From Anas platyrhynchos (taxonomy: Eukaryota; Chordata; Aves; Anseriformes; Anatidae): DNA of 64,000 nucleotides. The notes beneath the pieces were generated by a model. That model did not search any database, was not told the origin of the DNA, and saw only the letters and a list, made by a program, of their open reading frames with translations. A program made the position numbers and the translations under genes. The stretch is from positions 326,001 to 390,000 of the forward strand of contig NC_092613.1 in the NCBI RefSeq assembly GCF_047663525.1, given 5' to 3'. Positions 22,573 to 35,851 of the stretch are shown in pieces; positions within the stretch are counted from its first letter, which is position 1; every line of letters starts with the position of its first letter.

Positions 22573-25500
22573 GCTATTTAGCAACTGCGGAAATTGTTTG
22601 TAATCTCCTTTATTCTAAGGGGAAGAAAAAAATCACCAAGAGTAGCGTACCTTATACGTACACATCAGTGGGACTTAGTACAGCTTTGTAGGGCCTTGTG
22701 CCATCTCCTTAGATCTGTGGTGGGATGAACTCTAGGAAATAGCTTTCAGTGTGTGCTCTCAAATGAAGAAAGGGTTTTGGCACTGATTTAGAAGCTGTAT
22801 TCATGTAAGAGAAAGAGACAAAGGCTATTCAGGAAAGTTAACAAACCTCTTTTGTCTTTCAGACCATTTAAATCCTATTTTAAAAGATGATATGTTCGAC
22901 AGTGATGACGATGCATCCTTGGTTTCTGGAGATGAATTAAAAGATGGAATGCCTGACAGACCAGAGAAAAAACGCCTCTGTTTCAGCAGGTAAAGAAAGA
23001 TAGATCCCTGTTATGTTTAGATTCTCAGGACTGCTGAGTCTTTGTAAACAGTTCCAGCTGTTAAAAGTGCGAGGGGTGGTAGACGAAGGGGTAACATCAA
23101 GTTTGTGTGTTGAAGGGGTGCTTGGTATTCACAAGGAGAAAGGGTGAAGGGACTAAAGTGGTAATGAAGTTGCTCTGAATGACCAAATTGAAAAGCCCAG
23201 GCTTGTCTTCCTAAGCCAAAGTGATCCGTAGACTACCAGAACACGTTGACTTAATCCATGGCATTCTTTGAAAGACTCAAGACCACATAAATGTCCTGTC
23301 TGTCCTTTTAGCTAAAAATACCCCAACTTTATGGGTTTGTGTTGCCACCTTTTGCCCTTCTGTTTTCCAGGATTCTTAAACCAATGGTGAATTATGTAGC
23401 AGAAAGAAAACTGAGAAATGGCTTGTTAAAACACCTTGAGAAAAATCTGAATGGTGTCTTTATTTGTTAAGCCACCAAGTTGTGTTAATCTTGTGGTATT
23501 TTAGTATGGAAGTCATGCAAGCCCACTGTTGGAAAGTTAGATCATGTTGTCACAGCTGGATCAGTTATTTTTCTCAGTTTCTATTGCTGTGCTGTCCAGA
23601 AGATTTTCTGTCCTCTAGAGCAAGGCTAAGTCTCTAGCATCTTTGATTTAAGCCAGCAAAGGTACAGCCTGATTGTAGTGGGGAAACAAATGCTCCTCAC
23701 AAATTTATTTCCTAGTAGTAAAGCAAGATTGCAGGGATATTAATTTGCAGTCTTGGTTCAGTAAAGAATAGGAAACACAAGGGAAGAAGATGAAACAATT
23801 GGAATGACTGAATAACTTAACTGGAAATCTTACATGTATTTAATGTACCGCTACCATTTGGATTATTTGGGGATGGAAAAGTAAGTCTATAGGAAAATTA
23901 CTTGGAACATCTGTGTGTGTCTATTCAGCACCTCATTTATAAACTTGTTTTCTTAACTCTTGTTCTAGGAGTGCTTTCTGCGAACCAACATCACGCCGGC
24001 CCCGTCTGCTAATAGTAGGAAAAGAAGGGTACGGCCAGGTTTCTTACGTGGCACCTGTGGTGTTGCACGCTTTGGAGAAGTTTCCCGTTCACACCCTGGA
24101 CCTTTCTGTTCTGCTTACAAACGTTGCACCGCCAGAAGAGATCTGCAGACAGGTACCTTTTTTCTTTTTATTCTCATCGGATTCACTGACTGTATGTAAA
24201 GGATCAATCGAGTTGCAAGTAAGGTGAGCAAAATTCATTGGTAATGGAGGTGGCGTTGTTTTAATGTGCTGGGATGTTTGCTTCTGTCTGAAAATCCCCT
24301 TTTCTTTTAGACAAAACCACAAACAATCTGGATGTTGTACATGTCCACATTTTCCATACCCAATTTTACAGTGATGATGTTGCTAGCAGCTCAGGAAGCT
24401 GGGCGGTGTTGCTAATAAACATCTCTTTGTGGAAAGAAATGCTGCTCATCTCCCTGGGATCCAGAAAGTAGTTCTCATTGCCTCCGAAGACTGTGTGCTC
24501 CCAGTAGATGGCTCTGTATCAGACTGCATGTCGGCTACTTTTTGTAGCCTTCTTCTAAATTGTATTAGTAAGGCAACCAAGGTTTGGGGCTTCTGTTTAT
24601 TTTGTTTTCACACGGACATACACAGCTTGTGCCGTTGCAGTATGTGCAATAAAAGCATTAACATTCACTAAACACTTCATTTGCACGCTGATGTGGTTTT
24701 AACTAGAAAAAATAAACAGATCTGGTGTTTTTACTTTTAGGCAGGAAATCCATTTTATTGTTTGGCATCACTACCTTTAAATATTTTTACCTTTAGTGGG
24801 AACATTTGAGAGCCATACAAGTAAGGACAGACATGTTACACGACTGAATACTGATGTGTCCCATAAGAGGGACATTTCCTTTCTTTGTTATGCGATGATT
24901 GTGGCTGTGGCCATATAGCTACGGTGTCTAGCCACTGCCTGAATATATCCTTCCCATCTTCTGACTAGAGTTCTTCGAATACTGGTAATCTGAAAGGGTG
25001 CACAGAGAAATTCCTTATGTGAAAGGATGCTTGCCACTCTGTTCACATAGTTTCCTTTCATGGGGCAGTCAGGTGGCTATGTAGCTATGTATTAACAGGT
25101 TATTCTACGTGTTTTAGTTTTCTTACCCAAGCTTTCCTTTTCACTAGCTGATCCGAAATGCTCAGAAGACAGCACCAAGCATAATTTATGTCCCAGATAT
25201 CCATTTATGGTGGGACAACGTTGGACCTGCCTTGAAACTTACTTTTCTAACTCTAACTCTTCCAGCATTTTCGCCTGTTTTGCTGCTTGCTACGTCTGAT
25301 GTACGTCACTCAGATCTCCCAGAAGAGGTATTTGTCAATACTTTTCTTACTATTTCTTCAGTGTCTTGTAATTTATGAATGCTTTCAGCATCAAAATGCT
25401 GCGCTTTCTTAAATGCCTACTGTTATTACTCAGGCACCCTAACAAATCACTTAAAATTTGCTTAGAGAAAAAGAATACTGTGAAAGCATCTGCTTAAGGT

Positions 25501-26828
25501 TTTTTCTGAGTCAAGCAAGTGACTTTCACCCCCTTCTCATGCATGCAAATAATAAATTAATACAATAATTCTGGTGGCTACAAAGTGGTTCAGTCAAGAA
25601 TATGCAGTGCTTGAAATGACAAGAAGATGTTTTTACTGAAGAGATTTCTTCTGACAGTCTGCCATTCCATGCTATGTTGGGTAAACTGCTAATAATGCAA
25701 TTTAGTAGAGAATTGAAACAGTTTGATTAAAAAAAAAAAAAAAATCAGTTTCTTTCTTCATATAGGCCAAAGCTTTCCAAGCTGGAAAGCTGAGTTCCAA
25801 TTTCTGCTCAAGTAACTTTGGAATGGAATTCTAGTTGTATTCCTAAATAAACTGTAGTAAAAGTACATGCAGAACTTCATTGACTTCTGAGAGTTTACAT
25901 TAAGGGAAGGTGCCCAAAACAGGAACACGCTGTTCTCATTCCGATTATTTTGTCTCAGTTACTGGGGGAAGAGAACAGGTCTTACCTAGATGTGTTTATT
26001 ATCAACTGCTTTGAAAGTGCTTGAGTTCCCACAGAAGTTTTTGTACAGGTTCTAAATTCCTTCTAAAATAAGTAGTGAAATTCCTTACCTACCTTTTAAT
26101 ACTAGAAATTGAAAATGGAGGAAGATGTAGAGGTACTAGCTACTTCAGACACCTTTTGGTAGAGAAATAAAAACTCAGCAAAAAGCCCTCACTTGTCTGC
26201 TGAAGCCTTTCTCTTCCCTCTATAGCCATAAAGGTTCTAAGTAAAGGATGCAGCAAGGCAAGTAAATACAAAGGAAGCGATGTTGGATGTGGTGAAAGCC
26301 ATTACTTTATCAGTGTAGCGTACAATCCCTTCACCAAGATTTAATTCTACAGGTGATTCTTAAAGGTGATATTTGAATTTGCCGTGCCAGCCTGTGAAAA
26401 TGTAGCCATTTAAGGCCAGGAAGATAACTTTTTTCAGTTTGTGTTCTTCAGGTTATTATTCATTTTAAAAGGTACTCATCTTTTTGGAATAGAAGATGAG
26501 TTTTTGTGGCCTTAAATCTGAAATGTCTTTCCTCCTTCTGCTTTAGATCCAAAAATTATTTAATAAGGAATTTGGAGAAGTGTGCAATATTGAGTTGCCT
26601 GGTAGGGCAGAGAGAGCAGCTTTTTTTGAGGACCTAATTCTAAATCAAGTGGCTAAGCCTCCTGTAAAGAAAACAGGTGAGGAGGATATAAGAAGTACAT
26701 CTAAAACTTTCCTATCGAAGTTACTAGCTCTTTGGGATTTGCTTTGGTGGTCATTTTCTGTCAGTAATTTTGTCATATGCTTGTATTTGAGTACTGTAAA
26801 TTGGCTAATTTTTCCTGATTAATTGAAG

Positions 26829-27025
26829 TTGATCGGACATTGGAAGTCCTGCCTGTAGCACCACCAGCTGAGCCTCAGAAGCCACAAGAGGAAGAAGTAG
26901 GGATGCTGGAGGAGGAAGAGGAGGATACCTTGCGTGAACTTAGAATTTTCTTGAGGGACGTTACTCACAGACCTGCCACTGACAGACGTTTCAGGGAATT
27001 TGCAAAGCCCGTTGACCCACAGAAG
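26829..27025 (+). pseudogene. ATAD2-like: ATAD2-like exon 8, start of bromodomain
   Basis: An acidic linker (EEEVGMLEEEEEDT) leads into LRELRIFLRDVTHRPATDRR, the first helix of the ATAD2-type bromodomain, ending at KPVDPQK before the GTAAAC donor. Confidence 0.9.
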
Positions 27026-28171
27026 GTAAACTAGTGCTGATCTATGTGTGTCTGTAACTTCTCAGCGTTTGTATTTCTCAGCGTTTTGGGGAAGGTTCAA
27101 CTTTGTTTTTAGGGCTGCACTATTAGGATTTTGCAAGAAGCAGAGGCAGTGCTTTTACTTCTGCTGACTCTCAGATGTCTCTTATCGGATTATTCGCTGA
27201 AAGCCCTGGTTTCATTCTAAAAAGCCAGTCCAAATGCCAACACAGTCTGCTCGTGAAAAGGCTTTGATATGTAGGCATGTCACAGCACTGAAAAGCACAG
27301 AGATCTTTCCTTATAATTACAAACAGTACTTACAGGACTACTTTAATGAAGTCTAAAGCCCTTTATTGGACTGTCAGTTCCTGTGGGAACAGGAATAGGA
27401 GCAGCAGTTTGTAAAAATAAGTTTTGAGATCCTGTTCTCTGTTTCATCTGGAACTCCTCAAGAGGAATCAACCATAAGTGCAGTGTGTTTTCTTTTTCCT
27501 CCAATAGGCTGCTTAGATCCCTTTTTCTCCTTAATTGATTAGATAAGCCTAAACTAGGGGCGTATATTTCAAAGACAGGTGTAACTTGACTATACCTGCG
27601 GATCAGCAAAGGCCTCTTCATGTGGGCATCCACTGGCTTTTCTTCCCCTTTTCTCCTAGGTTCTTGAGCTGTGAAAAATCTAGACAGATACGTATGTCTT
27701 CATCTGAACTAGTCATTAGGCTCCTCTTATGGTCTGAGGGAAGAAATCAGCACCTCTGGGCCCAGTTATCTCATTCTAAAGTAGATGCCTGCAATAGGTA
27801 CTTCACAGGTGCAATTTATGCACCTTTTCCTCAATGTTGACAGCAAAAAGAATGTCGGATGGCTTACTCAGCTTTCACTGTTGTGATTTTCTGAAGCAAA
27901 GTGAAATGAATCTCCCACCCTCAGTGTTTCTTCTGTACCATGCACGTGCTTCTGACCTCCCTACTTCTTGTTGTCCTCTCCTAGCAGCTCTAATGCCAGT
28001 TGAAAGAGCCCTTCCATTTTTGAGAAGCAAACTGGTTAATTTCAGCATCTTCTGATGCATCGCAAATGTTCAGGGTTTTTAGGAAGTCGTTTATTTAAAG
28101 TTTCCAGAGTAATTTTGGTAGACAGTGTGCAAGGTTAAGAAAACCTCTGAGTGCTTGTATTTGATCTGCAG

Positions 28172-28331
28172 GTACCTGACTATGCCACAAGGATTAAAGA
28201 GCCGATGGATCTTTTAACAGTTCTGACTCAAATTGACTCGTGCCAGTACCCCGCTGCAGGAGACTATCTGAAGGACATCGATCTAATCTGTAACAATGCC
28301 TTAGAGTACTACCCAGATCAAAGATCTACAA
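28172..28331 (+). pseudogene. ATAD2-like: ATAD2-like exon 9, bromodomain core
   Basis: Encodes VPDYATRIKEPMDLLTVLTQ, then YLKDIDLICNNALEYYPD. The asparagine in the NALEY motif that contacts acetyl-lysine in this family is kept. The loop after YPD is about five residues shorter than in mammalian ATAD2. Confidence 0.9.
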
Positions 28332-28686
28332 GTGAGGATGTGCTTTTTAGCCCTAGTTTAAAAAATCTGTCAAACGTATAGATGGATAAATGCTGTGTGC
28401 GGACAATAGACTTTGGATGGATTCGATGATTTTGGACATCCACAGAGAACATCTCTTACCACATTGTAAATATTTTATCATTTTGCTACTTGGGCATGGA
28501 ATTGTGATATAAATGTTCCCAAGGAACTAGTGCTTTTGTTTTAATTAACTTCTATGTTGATATGCTGAAAATATTCACTGAGATAACCTTTCGGAACCAA
28601 CCTATGAAGAAAGCAATTTTTTTCTGTGATCAAAACAGTTTCATTGGTTGGTAGACAACATTCAGTTAAAGTCTGTAAAATTTCAG

Positions 28687-28799
28687 ATTGTCACAGAGCC
28701 TATGTTTTGCAAGACACTGCATATTCAATGGTGAGGAACAAAATGGTACAGAGTTTGGACGACTTTGTGAACAAATTAAAGAATCTCGTGAGAAAAGAG
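28687..28799 (+). pseudogene. ATAD2-like: ATAD2-like exon 10 with frameshift
   Basis: Starts in frame (CHRAYVLQDTAYSM), but the family-like ending LCEQIKESREKR is in another frame. The shift lies near 28731-28735 and looks like loss of one base. Without correction the next exon hits a stop. This is the one phase conflict in the 14-exon series. Confidence 0.75.
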
Positions 28800-29244
28800 G
28801 TACGTGCTTTAACGCTAAGGATTTTAAGACTTGTCTCTGCATTTGTAACTGAAAATGCACAGCGAAGATCTTTGGTATCTATTCTTTAATGCAAGGTCGC
28901 ACCTCTCCAGCATGTGCTCCATGTGACAACTCCAAGTCACCACAGCAGAACCCTGCTACTGAAGACGACAAACCAGATGAAGAGAGTAATGAAAATGAGG
29001 CGATGACAGCGGCACCTGTAGATGCCAGTACACCCATTTCTAATGGTAAGTTGCATTTTATTCAGCTGCTCTTGTCATTCATACCTTCTCTGTCCTTGAG
29101 GCGCAACAGGTGTCTCTGATGCCTGGCTCTTTATGCCAGAGGTATTTTGTTTTCAAATTTACTTCAAAATGTGAGAGAGAAATCCAGAGGTCATCCATTC
29201 AATATAGTTATGAATTAAAGTTCAAAGAAAGTTGGTTTACAATA

Positions 29245-29302
29245 TAAAAAACAAAAAACAAAAAACAAAAAACAAAATAAAACAAAACAAACAAACAAAA
29301 AC
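29245..29302. repeat. (AAAAAC)n-type microsatellite
   Basis: Repeated caaaaaac and caaacaaa units in the ATAD2-like intron between exons 11 and 12. Confidence 0.8.
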
Positions 29303-31737
29303 TTTGACGGCCCAATTGCCATTTAGTCGCCCCTAAATTGGTAATTCTTGAGGTAAAAAATGTTGTGGATGGCAGTTTCTGAATACTTAACTAGTTTTTA
29401 ATTATGCAAAATGGTATTTTTACCCCCACTCCACCCCTCCCTTCCCCAAATGCTAAAATCTTAGCTCCCTCATACTGTGATTTCCAGTTGAAGGAGGGAA
29501 GTCTAACTAGTGAGAGTGGGAATTTTGCCATGGACTCCACCCATATCCTTTTGCAATACTATATGAATACTACGAATGTTGGGCAAAACCACAAAGTTTG
29601 TTTTTTCACAAAAGGTTTACCGAATCAGGAAGCATACGAGGTATAAGTCTTCACGTTTTTTCTCCTTTGAATATTCCCTTAAAATTGTCTCATTAATTAA
29701 TCTCTTCCAAACATGTATTTAGCTTTTGAAGTCTTCAGCTTGATACCAGACTCGAAGGAGAGCTTATTTCCAGAGGCTTTTATGATGTTCATCTGTATTA
29801 GTTCATGCAGTAAGACAGTGACTTTATCAAATAACCTCACGTTGTATTAATACTGCCAATCCAAAGTAAGAATCCTCAGCATGTAAAATCCTGAAAGTGA
29901 CTGTTTAGTGAATGAAATTCCATAGCAGTGTGTGTGGTTTGTTTGCTTGTTTTTAATCTTAATAGCAAACTGACCCCATTAACTTTCAACTCTTTTCTCA
30001 GCATATGTAGGCAGTGGTAGCTCAGTTCCTTTGTTTTCCTTGTCAGTCAAGTAAGATGAAGATAATGGATTTTGAAGAAAGAATTCTTTTGGTTATGTTT
30101 TGGATTACTTTTTTATGCTGTCTCTTTGTAGGTGCGTCAGAAAGAAAGTGCAGAAGGAACAACTGTGCGCATGCTGCAGCAAAGCGAAGAAGGAGTTCTC
30201 AATTCGATACAGAGAACAGGGTACCAACAGATGACCAAAACGATAGTGATGAAGAAGAGTTTGTGGACAAACATGTTTCTGACATCTGTCAAGTAAAACT
30301 TAACACTGAAAAGGAAAGTGCTAAGCTTTGTGAATATTCCCCACCAAGATGGGGAACTATAACTAATGAAAATCCAAGTTCAAATGGTAAGGGAGAAGTC
30401 CAACGGATCCTTTAGCACCTTATTCTTGCTGAGGAGGATTGCACTATTTATTAGCTTTAGCCTTCAATTTCACTCTATTTTTTCTGTTACAGCTCTCAAA
30501 AGTCATCACACAGTTTATTCCGTAATGATGTTGCTCCTCTAATTGTGCAAGCCAAGCCCGCATGTTTCTGTAGGTGCTGTTTTTTTGATTCTGAAGTCTG
30601 TTTTTTTTCTAATGGTACCTAACTGAAAGCCAGCAGTCACTGACATTCTTTTATTGTACGAGGTGCTTTCCAATAACGAGCAGCTTAGGTGAAAAAGCTG
30701 CACTTCAAGATGCGTGGATCCAGAGTAACATGTGGAATAGGAGACTTAAGCCCTAATGTTGTACTCTAAGATGTGTTCCCTAACCTGAATTGGCAACATG
30801 ACTATTTTTTTCCACTATTAAGCTTTTCATTAGTGCTTTTGGTTTGTTTGTGGGTATTTTTGTTTGCTTTTTTTGTCTTAGTTTCTAATTTTTGTGGAGC
30901 AGTGACTTTAGCTGGAAAGAAGGGAGAAGCCAAGTATTTCTCAGTGAAGACGATAACAATTCTGTCTCTGTATTTGTAGAAAGAGACTGTTTGGCAGGTA
31001 CAGGATACTTCACTGAGACTGTATTCTAGATAAACAGAAAACCTGACTGAAGAAATCTGTGTCCTTCCAGATTCCTGGGCATTTCAAGCGGTGACTCCTG
31101 AACGTTCTTGGGAAGAAGACCAACAACAGATAAGTGATGAGAACACTGTACAAGTCCCTACGGAGACAGACTACATAGTTATTGTGGATCGCTATGAGCT
31201 CAAAGTATGTCTAATTTCAGCTTTTTTTTTAATGCTCAAATAGGACATATTCCTGCGTCATGTAAAATTGCAAATTAAGCCCATTGTTAACCAATGCCAA
31301 TTAAAACAATTAATTGGAAGGACATACAGATAGTGAAATAATTCAGCCTGTAATGCACTGTGACTGTTTAGTTTCCACACCTCATGGAGATTTCTGTAGG
31401 CTACCATTTGCTTCTGGTCATCTGTAGTTTAGGAGACAGATTCTTTGCCTAATTTTTAAGACAAAAGGCCTTGCTGAATTTTAAAATACCACACTGACAA
31501 CCTGCTAGTACTATTATGGATATCATTTTAATGATTCATAATTCTTATGATGGGTTTGAGGGCTTTTATTTGGGGATTTTTTTTCATGCTTTGATGTATT
31601 AAGAACCTGAAAAGGATCTTTATTTCTTGCGGTGATGATATTAAACCTGAAGTTAGCAGGTTGACGTAAACTAGCTAGCCATGGAGAAGTGACTACTTTT
31701 CTGAAATTCCTTGAAAGTGCAGTATTAGAATTTCTTA

Positions 31738-31740
31738 TAT

Positions 31741-31776
<36 letters not shown>

Positions 31777-31790
31777 AATATATATATACA
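31738..31790. repeat. (TG)n(TA)n microsatellite
   Basis: tgtgtgtg passes into tatatata in the intron between exons 13 and 14. Confidence 0.9.
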
Positions 31791-32740
31791 TGAAGGAGGC
31801 AGAGTTTGCTGATAAGATGATAAGCAGCATTATTTCCAGGGGGCAGTAGTATTTCCATTTGGTATGGCTGCTCCCTAAAGCTACATGCTTGCAGGCTCAC
31901 ACAGGTAATGGACAGCTGTGGCAGTGGAAGAAGGTGCTGCCACTAGCTTGTCACTGTTGCTGTGCCAGAGATTATCATCTCTGCATCTTTGGTAATAGAA
32001 ATGACTGTGTGAGAGAGAGGTGATTGCTACAAGCAGTCGCTTTGCTATTTACCCACCCCTGAATTTAAAGGTAGGATTGAGCAAACTAATCCACCTTTGC
32101 TCTGGGCGTTTGAGCAATCTGTTCTGCCAGCAGAGTTGTAGGCATGGCACACGTGGGTAAAGGTAATCACCTAAGGGTGCTTCCTTTTCCAGCTGGCACA
32201 GCTGTATCTACAAGATCTGCAGCCTTTTTACAGTGCCCCGCGCTGCTGCAATGCTTCTCTAATGAAATGCAACAGTGGCTTTGCTGTGGCAGCAGCTGTC
32301 CTACAAAGAGGATCGTGTCATTCCCTGCTGCTTTGGGAGCAGTCGACTTGCAATTACAACCACTGATGTGATAGATTGGTTAGTAGTAAAAGATTGTCCG
32401 AAATTTCAGCCTTTCCTTTCTCTGAAATATGAAAAATTAACTCATTTTCCCTGCTGAAATCTCATGGGATATTTAATCTGTTCTCTGAAGTGTCACATTT
32501 TATTTAATAGCGTAAGAAAAAGTAGGCTCTCACTTGTATTGTTACTGTTCAACCTCCGAAAACATATAGAGCGTATTCAAAGTTGTTGTTTTGCTCCATT
32601 GTTGTCTTCAGAAATTGTTATGCTTTGTCACTGAGATAACGAAGGGATTTGACATTTATCACCTGGAAAAAGTATATGGCATCATTAATCAGTGTATTTA
32701 CAACCAGAGAGAAGACTACGACAAAACCGATTTGGTGAAG

Positions 32741-34145
32741 GTAATTTTTGTTTTGAATTCTAGCACTTTCTGTCACTGTTACGCAGTATTTGTGTGTTCT
32801 GGGGTATCGTGGTTGTTTAGCATTGCTCTTCACTGCTTAGCTGTCTGTGCACAGACAACAACAGTACGACTTCTCCCTTTCAGTCTGGAAGACGTTTATC
32901 CACCTTGCAAAACAATTGTTATATTTGGCATAACTGTTGGCAGTTTCTGCAGGAAAAAGCTTGAACTTGAAGACAATGGGTCCACCCACACAGCCCTTTC
33001 AAAGCAGTTAACCTTAGCCTGTCAGTAGTTTTCCTTGGGAACCATTTTGGGAGCGGGAGGACTACGAAGGGAAGGTGCTTTTCTAAGTCTTTCACTCGCT
33101 CTCTCCCTCTACAGCCAGTCATGCACGGTGATAGCAGTTGTTCCATCCTTGGAGAGAAATTTAAGTATATAACAAGAGTTTGAGACTTCTCTCTAGTCAC
33201 ACTCTAATCTCTTTTTAACTAATGCGCTTGAGCATCTGTAATTGGGGAGATTTCTGCCTGTGCCAGTTTTACACTGAGTCAAATTCTCTGGTCTCTTCCT
33301 GTAAAAGATGATTTCGGAGTTGTCCGAACTCCTCAGAAATCTGTGTGAGGCATCCATGGTCCAAGTCAGGTGTTCCCAGTATACGCTTGGATATTCACTC
33401 TTCACATTGAAGATCCTTGAACCCATTTATCTTAGAGTTGCTTGTGCTTGAGAACAGATGAAATTTGTTGTGCCGATCAGTCTGCCTTGAAAAGAGAGTG
33501 CCTCTTTTTTTTAGGCACTGGTCATCTCGATCTCTTCTTCCACATCTGATAAAGAGTTAGAACGGACACTCTGTTCTGCCTGTGAGAGGATTATTTAGAT
33601 TCAGGGAGGCCGCTCCTGAAAAAAAAAATGAGATCTTTTAGCTCGAGAAGGGATTTATTTATGTTATCTCATGGCCTGTGAACTTTTGTAACTTAACATT
33701 TAATTTAAGTGTTAAAAGTTAAGTAGCTTTCTTGGTTTTCTATTTCTTCCTTTAGCTTAGGCAAACAAATCTCTCCTATTCAGAGTGCACTGTACAAGTT
33801 AGTCAGGAGCGTGCTCTACTGTATGGAGAGAGAGAGAACTTAAGGAGTAATTCAAAGTCCAGAAATTAACTTGAGCTTGTTGTGGCTTCTCAGCAACTGT
33901 TTCTTCCTTCTAATTGTTGTGAAACCACTGCTGAGAGAGATCCATATAGTTTATATCCTCCTCTCTATTTTGGATGTGTAAGGATGCCTCTGAAGCTAGA
34001 AGGGGTAATAGGCCGTTGTGATGGTGGTAGCACACTGTTTGCTAAATATTACTAACCATGTATTACAAATTATTTATTTTTATAGTAATAGAAAGTGTTC
34101 TTAAGCTTTCATTTGTGCTTACTGCTATTTTAGTAATAGGTAGTA
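32741..34145. other. Spacer downstream of ATAD2-like exons, no gene seen
   Basis: No further ATAD2-like exon could be confirmed beyond the possible 12-bp terminal micro-exon at 32953. The remaining sequence shows no recognisable coding or repeat family. Confidence 0.4.
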
Positions 34146-34215
34146 ATGGTAATAGAAGGATGGTTGGACTAGATGATCTTGTGGGTCCTTTCCAACCTTG
34201 TGTTTCTATGATTCT
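34146..34215 (+). mobile_element. CR1 3'-tail fragment, plus orientation
   Basis: The sense-type CR1 ending ggttggactagatgatctt, a tttccaacc motif and a tctatgattc terminus. It abuts an oppositely oriented CR1 body. Confidence 0.65.
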
Positions 34216-34985
34216 TTCATGAGGAAGCCGTAGACCGCGATGAGGTCTCCCCTCAGCCTGCTCCTTTCCAGGCCGCACGGGCCCAGTGCCCTCAGCCGCT
34301 CCTCATATGTCTTCCCCTCAAGGCCCTTCACCATCTTCGTAGCTCTTCTCTGGACACTCTCCAACAGTTTAATGTTCTTTTTGTACTGTGGTGCCCAGAA
34401 CTGCACACAGTGCTCGAGGTGAGGCCGCACAGCGCGGAGCAGTGCAGGACAATCACCTCCCTCAACCGATTAGCAGTGCTGTGCTTGATGCACCCCAGGG
34501 TATGGTTGACCCTCCTGGCTGCCAGGGCACACTGCTGGCTCATACTCAACTTGCTGTCAACCACGACCCCCCTAGATCCGTCTCTGCAGAGCTGCTCTCC
34601 AGCATCTCATCGCCCAGTCTGTACATATAACCAGGGTTGCCCCGTCCCCGGTGCAGGACCCGGCACTTGCTCTTGTAAAACTTCATGCGGTTGGTGATCG
34701 CCCAGCTCTCCAATCTGTCCAGATCTCTCTGCAAGGCCTTTCCACCCTCAACAGTCAACAACTTCAAGTTTAGTGTCATCAGCAAATTTGCTCAAAACAC
34801 CTTCTAGTCCTACATCCAAATTGTTTATAAAAGCATTGAAAAGAACTGGCCCTAAAACGGAGCCCTGGGGGACCCCACTGGTGACCAGCCACCAGCCTGA
34901 TGTAGCCCCATTTACCATAACCCTCTGAGCCCTACCCGTCAGACATTGCTCACCCATCGTATGATGTTTTTTATCTATGCTTGAC
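34216..34985 (-). mobile_element. CR1 LINE fragment, reverse transcriptase region, minus strand
   Basis: Read on minus: [20 protein letters not shown] followed by [10 protein letters not shown] (RT catalytic FADD, a YADD variant), then [37 protein letters not shown] and [19 protein letters not shown]. Frameshifts separate these blocks, so it is dead. Both the 5' end and its own 3' UTR are missing. Confidence 0.88.
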
Positions 34986-35341
34986 ATTTTTAATGGGATT
35001 GTGTATATGGTTTGCTTTTCTTGTTCTCTAAAATGACTTTTTGAGAAATCCTTTATATAATGAACATGAAGTTGAGGAATCACAGACAAGACAGGTGACA
35101 AGAACTTCTGAGGTGCTCAAAAGAGTACACCATAAAAATATCCATTTCTGCTTCCTAGCTTTTTTCCTAATCTGTTGTAAGTGCATTGTCATCTTTCTCC
35201 CGTGACTGCATTCTACAGGGCTGAGTTTTTGGGATACTAGCTAGCACTCCTGAGCACATTACTTCAGGTTTCTAGGCCAGTCTAATAAGCGTCTTCCACC
35301 ACTGTGGCACCAGTATGAATATGAACCAGTCCTTTTTGTTA

Positions 35342-35851
35342 GAATTGTAGGGGTTGGAAGGGACCTCCAGAGATCATCGGGTCCAACTCCCCTGCCAAAG
35401 CAGGTTCCTTAGAGCAGGTTGCCCAGGTAGGCATCCAGATGGGCCTTGAATATCTCCAGAGAAGGAGACTCCACAACCTCCCTGGGCTGCCTGTCCCAGT
35501 GCTCCGTCACCCTCACCGTGAAGAAGTTCTTTCACATGTTGGTGCGGAGCTTCCTGGGCTCCATTTTGTGGCCATTGCCCCTTGTCCTGTCCCCACAAAC
35601 CACTGAAAAGAGGTTGGCCAAATCCCTCTGTCCACCACATCTCAGATATTTATACACATTGAGGAGATCCCCTCTCAGTCTTTTCTCCAGGCTGAACAGC
35701 CCCGGGTCTCTCAGCCTTTCCTCACAGGGGAGATGCTCCAGGCCCCATTATCGTCTTTGTTGCCCTCCGCTGGACTCTTTCCAGGAGACCCCTGTCTTTT
35801 TTGTACTGGGGAGCCCAGAACTGCTGGACACAGTGCTCCAAGTCTAACTTT
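35342..35851 (-). mobile_element. CR1 LINE fragment with 3' end, minus strand
   Basis: In the minus-strand sense the element encodes a degenerate ORF2 C-terminus, then a 3' UTR with gttggacccgatgatctc and ggtcccttccaaccc, ending at 35342. The frame is broken by substitutions and stops. Confidence 0.88.

Noticed and set aside
32591-33028. 145-residue open frame over the last ATAD2-like exon
   Set aside because: Only 32612-32740 matches the family. The rest reads through a good GTAATT donor into intron.
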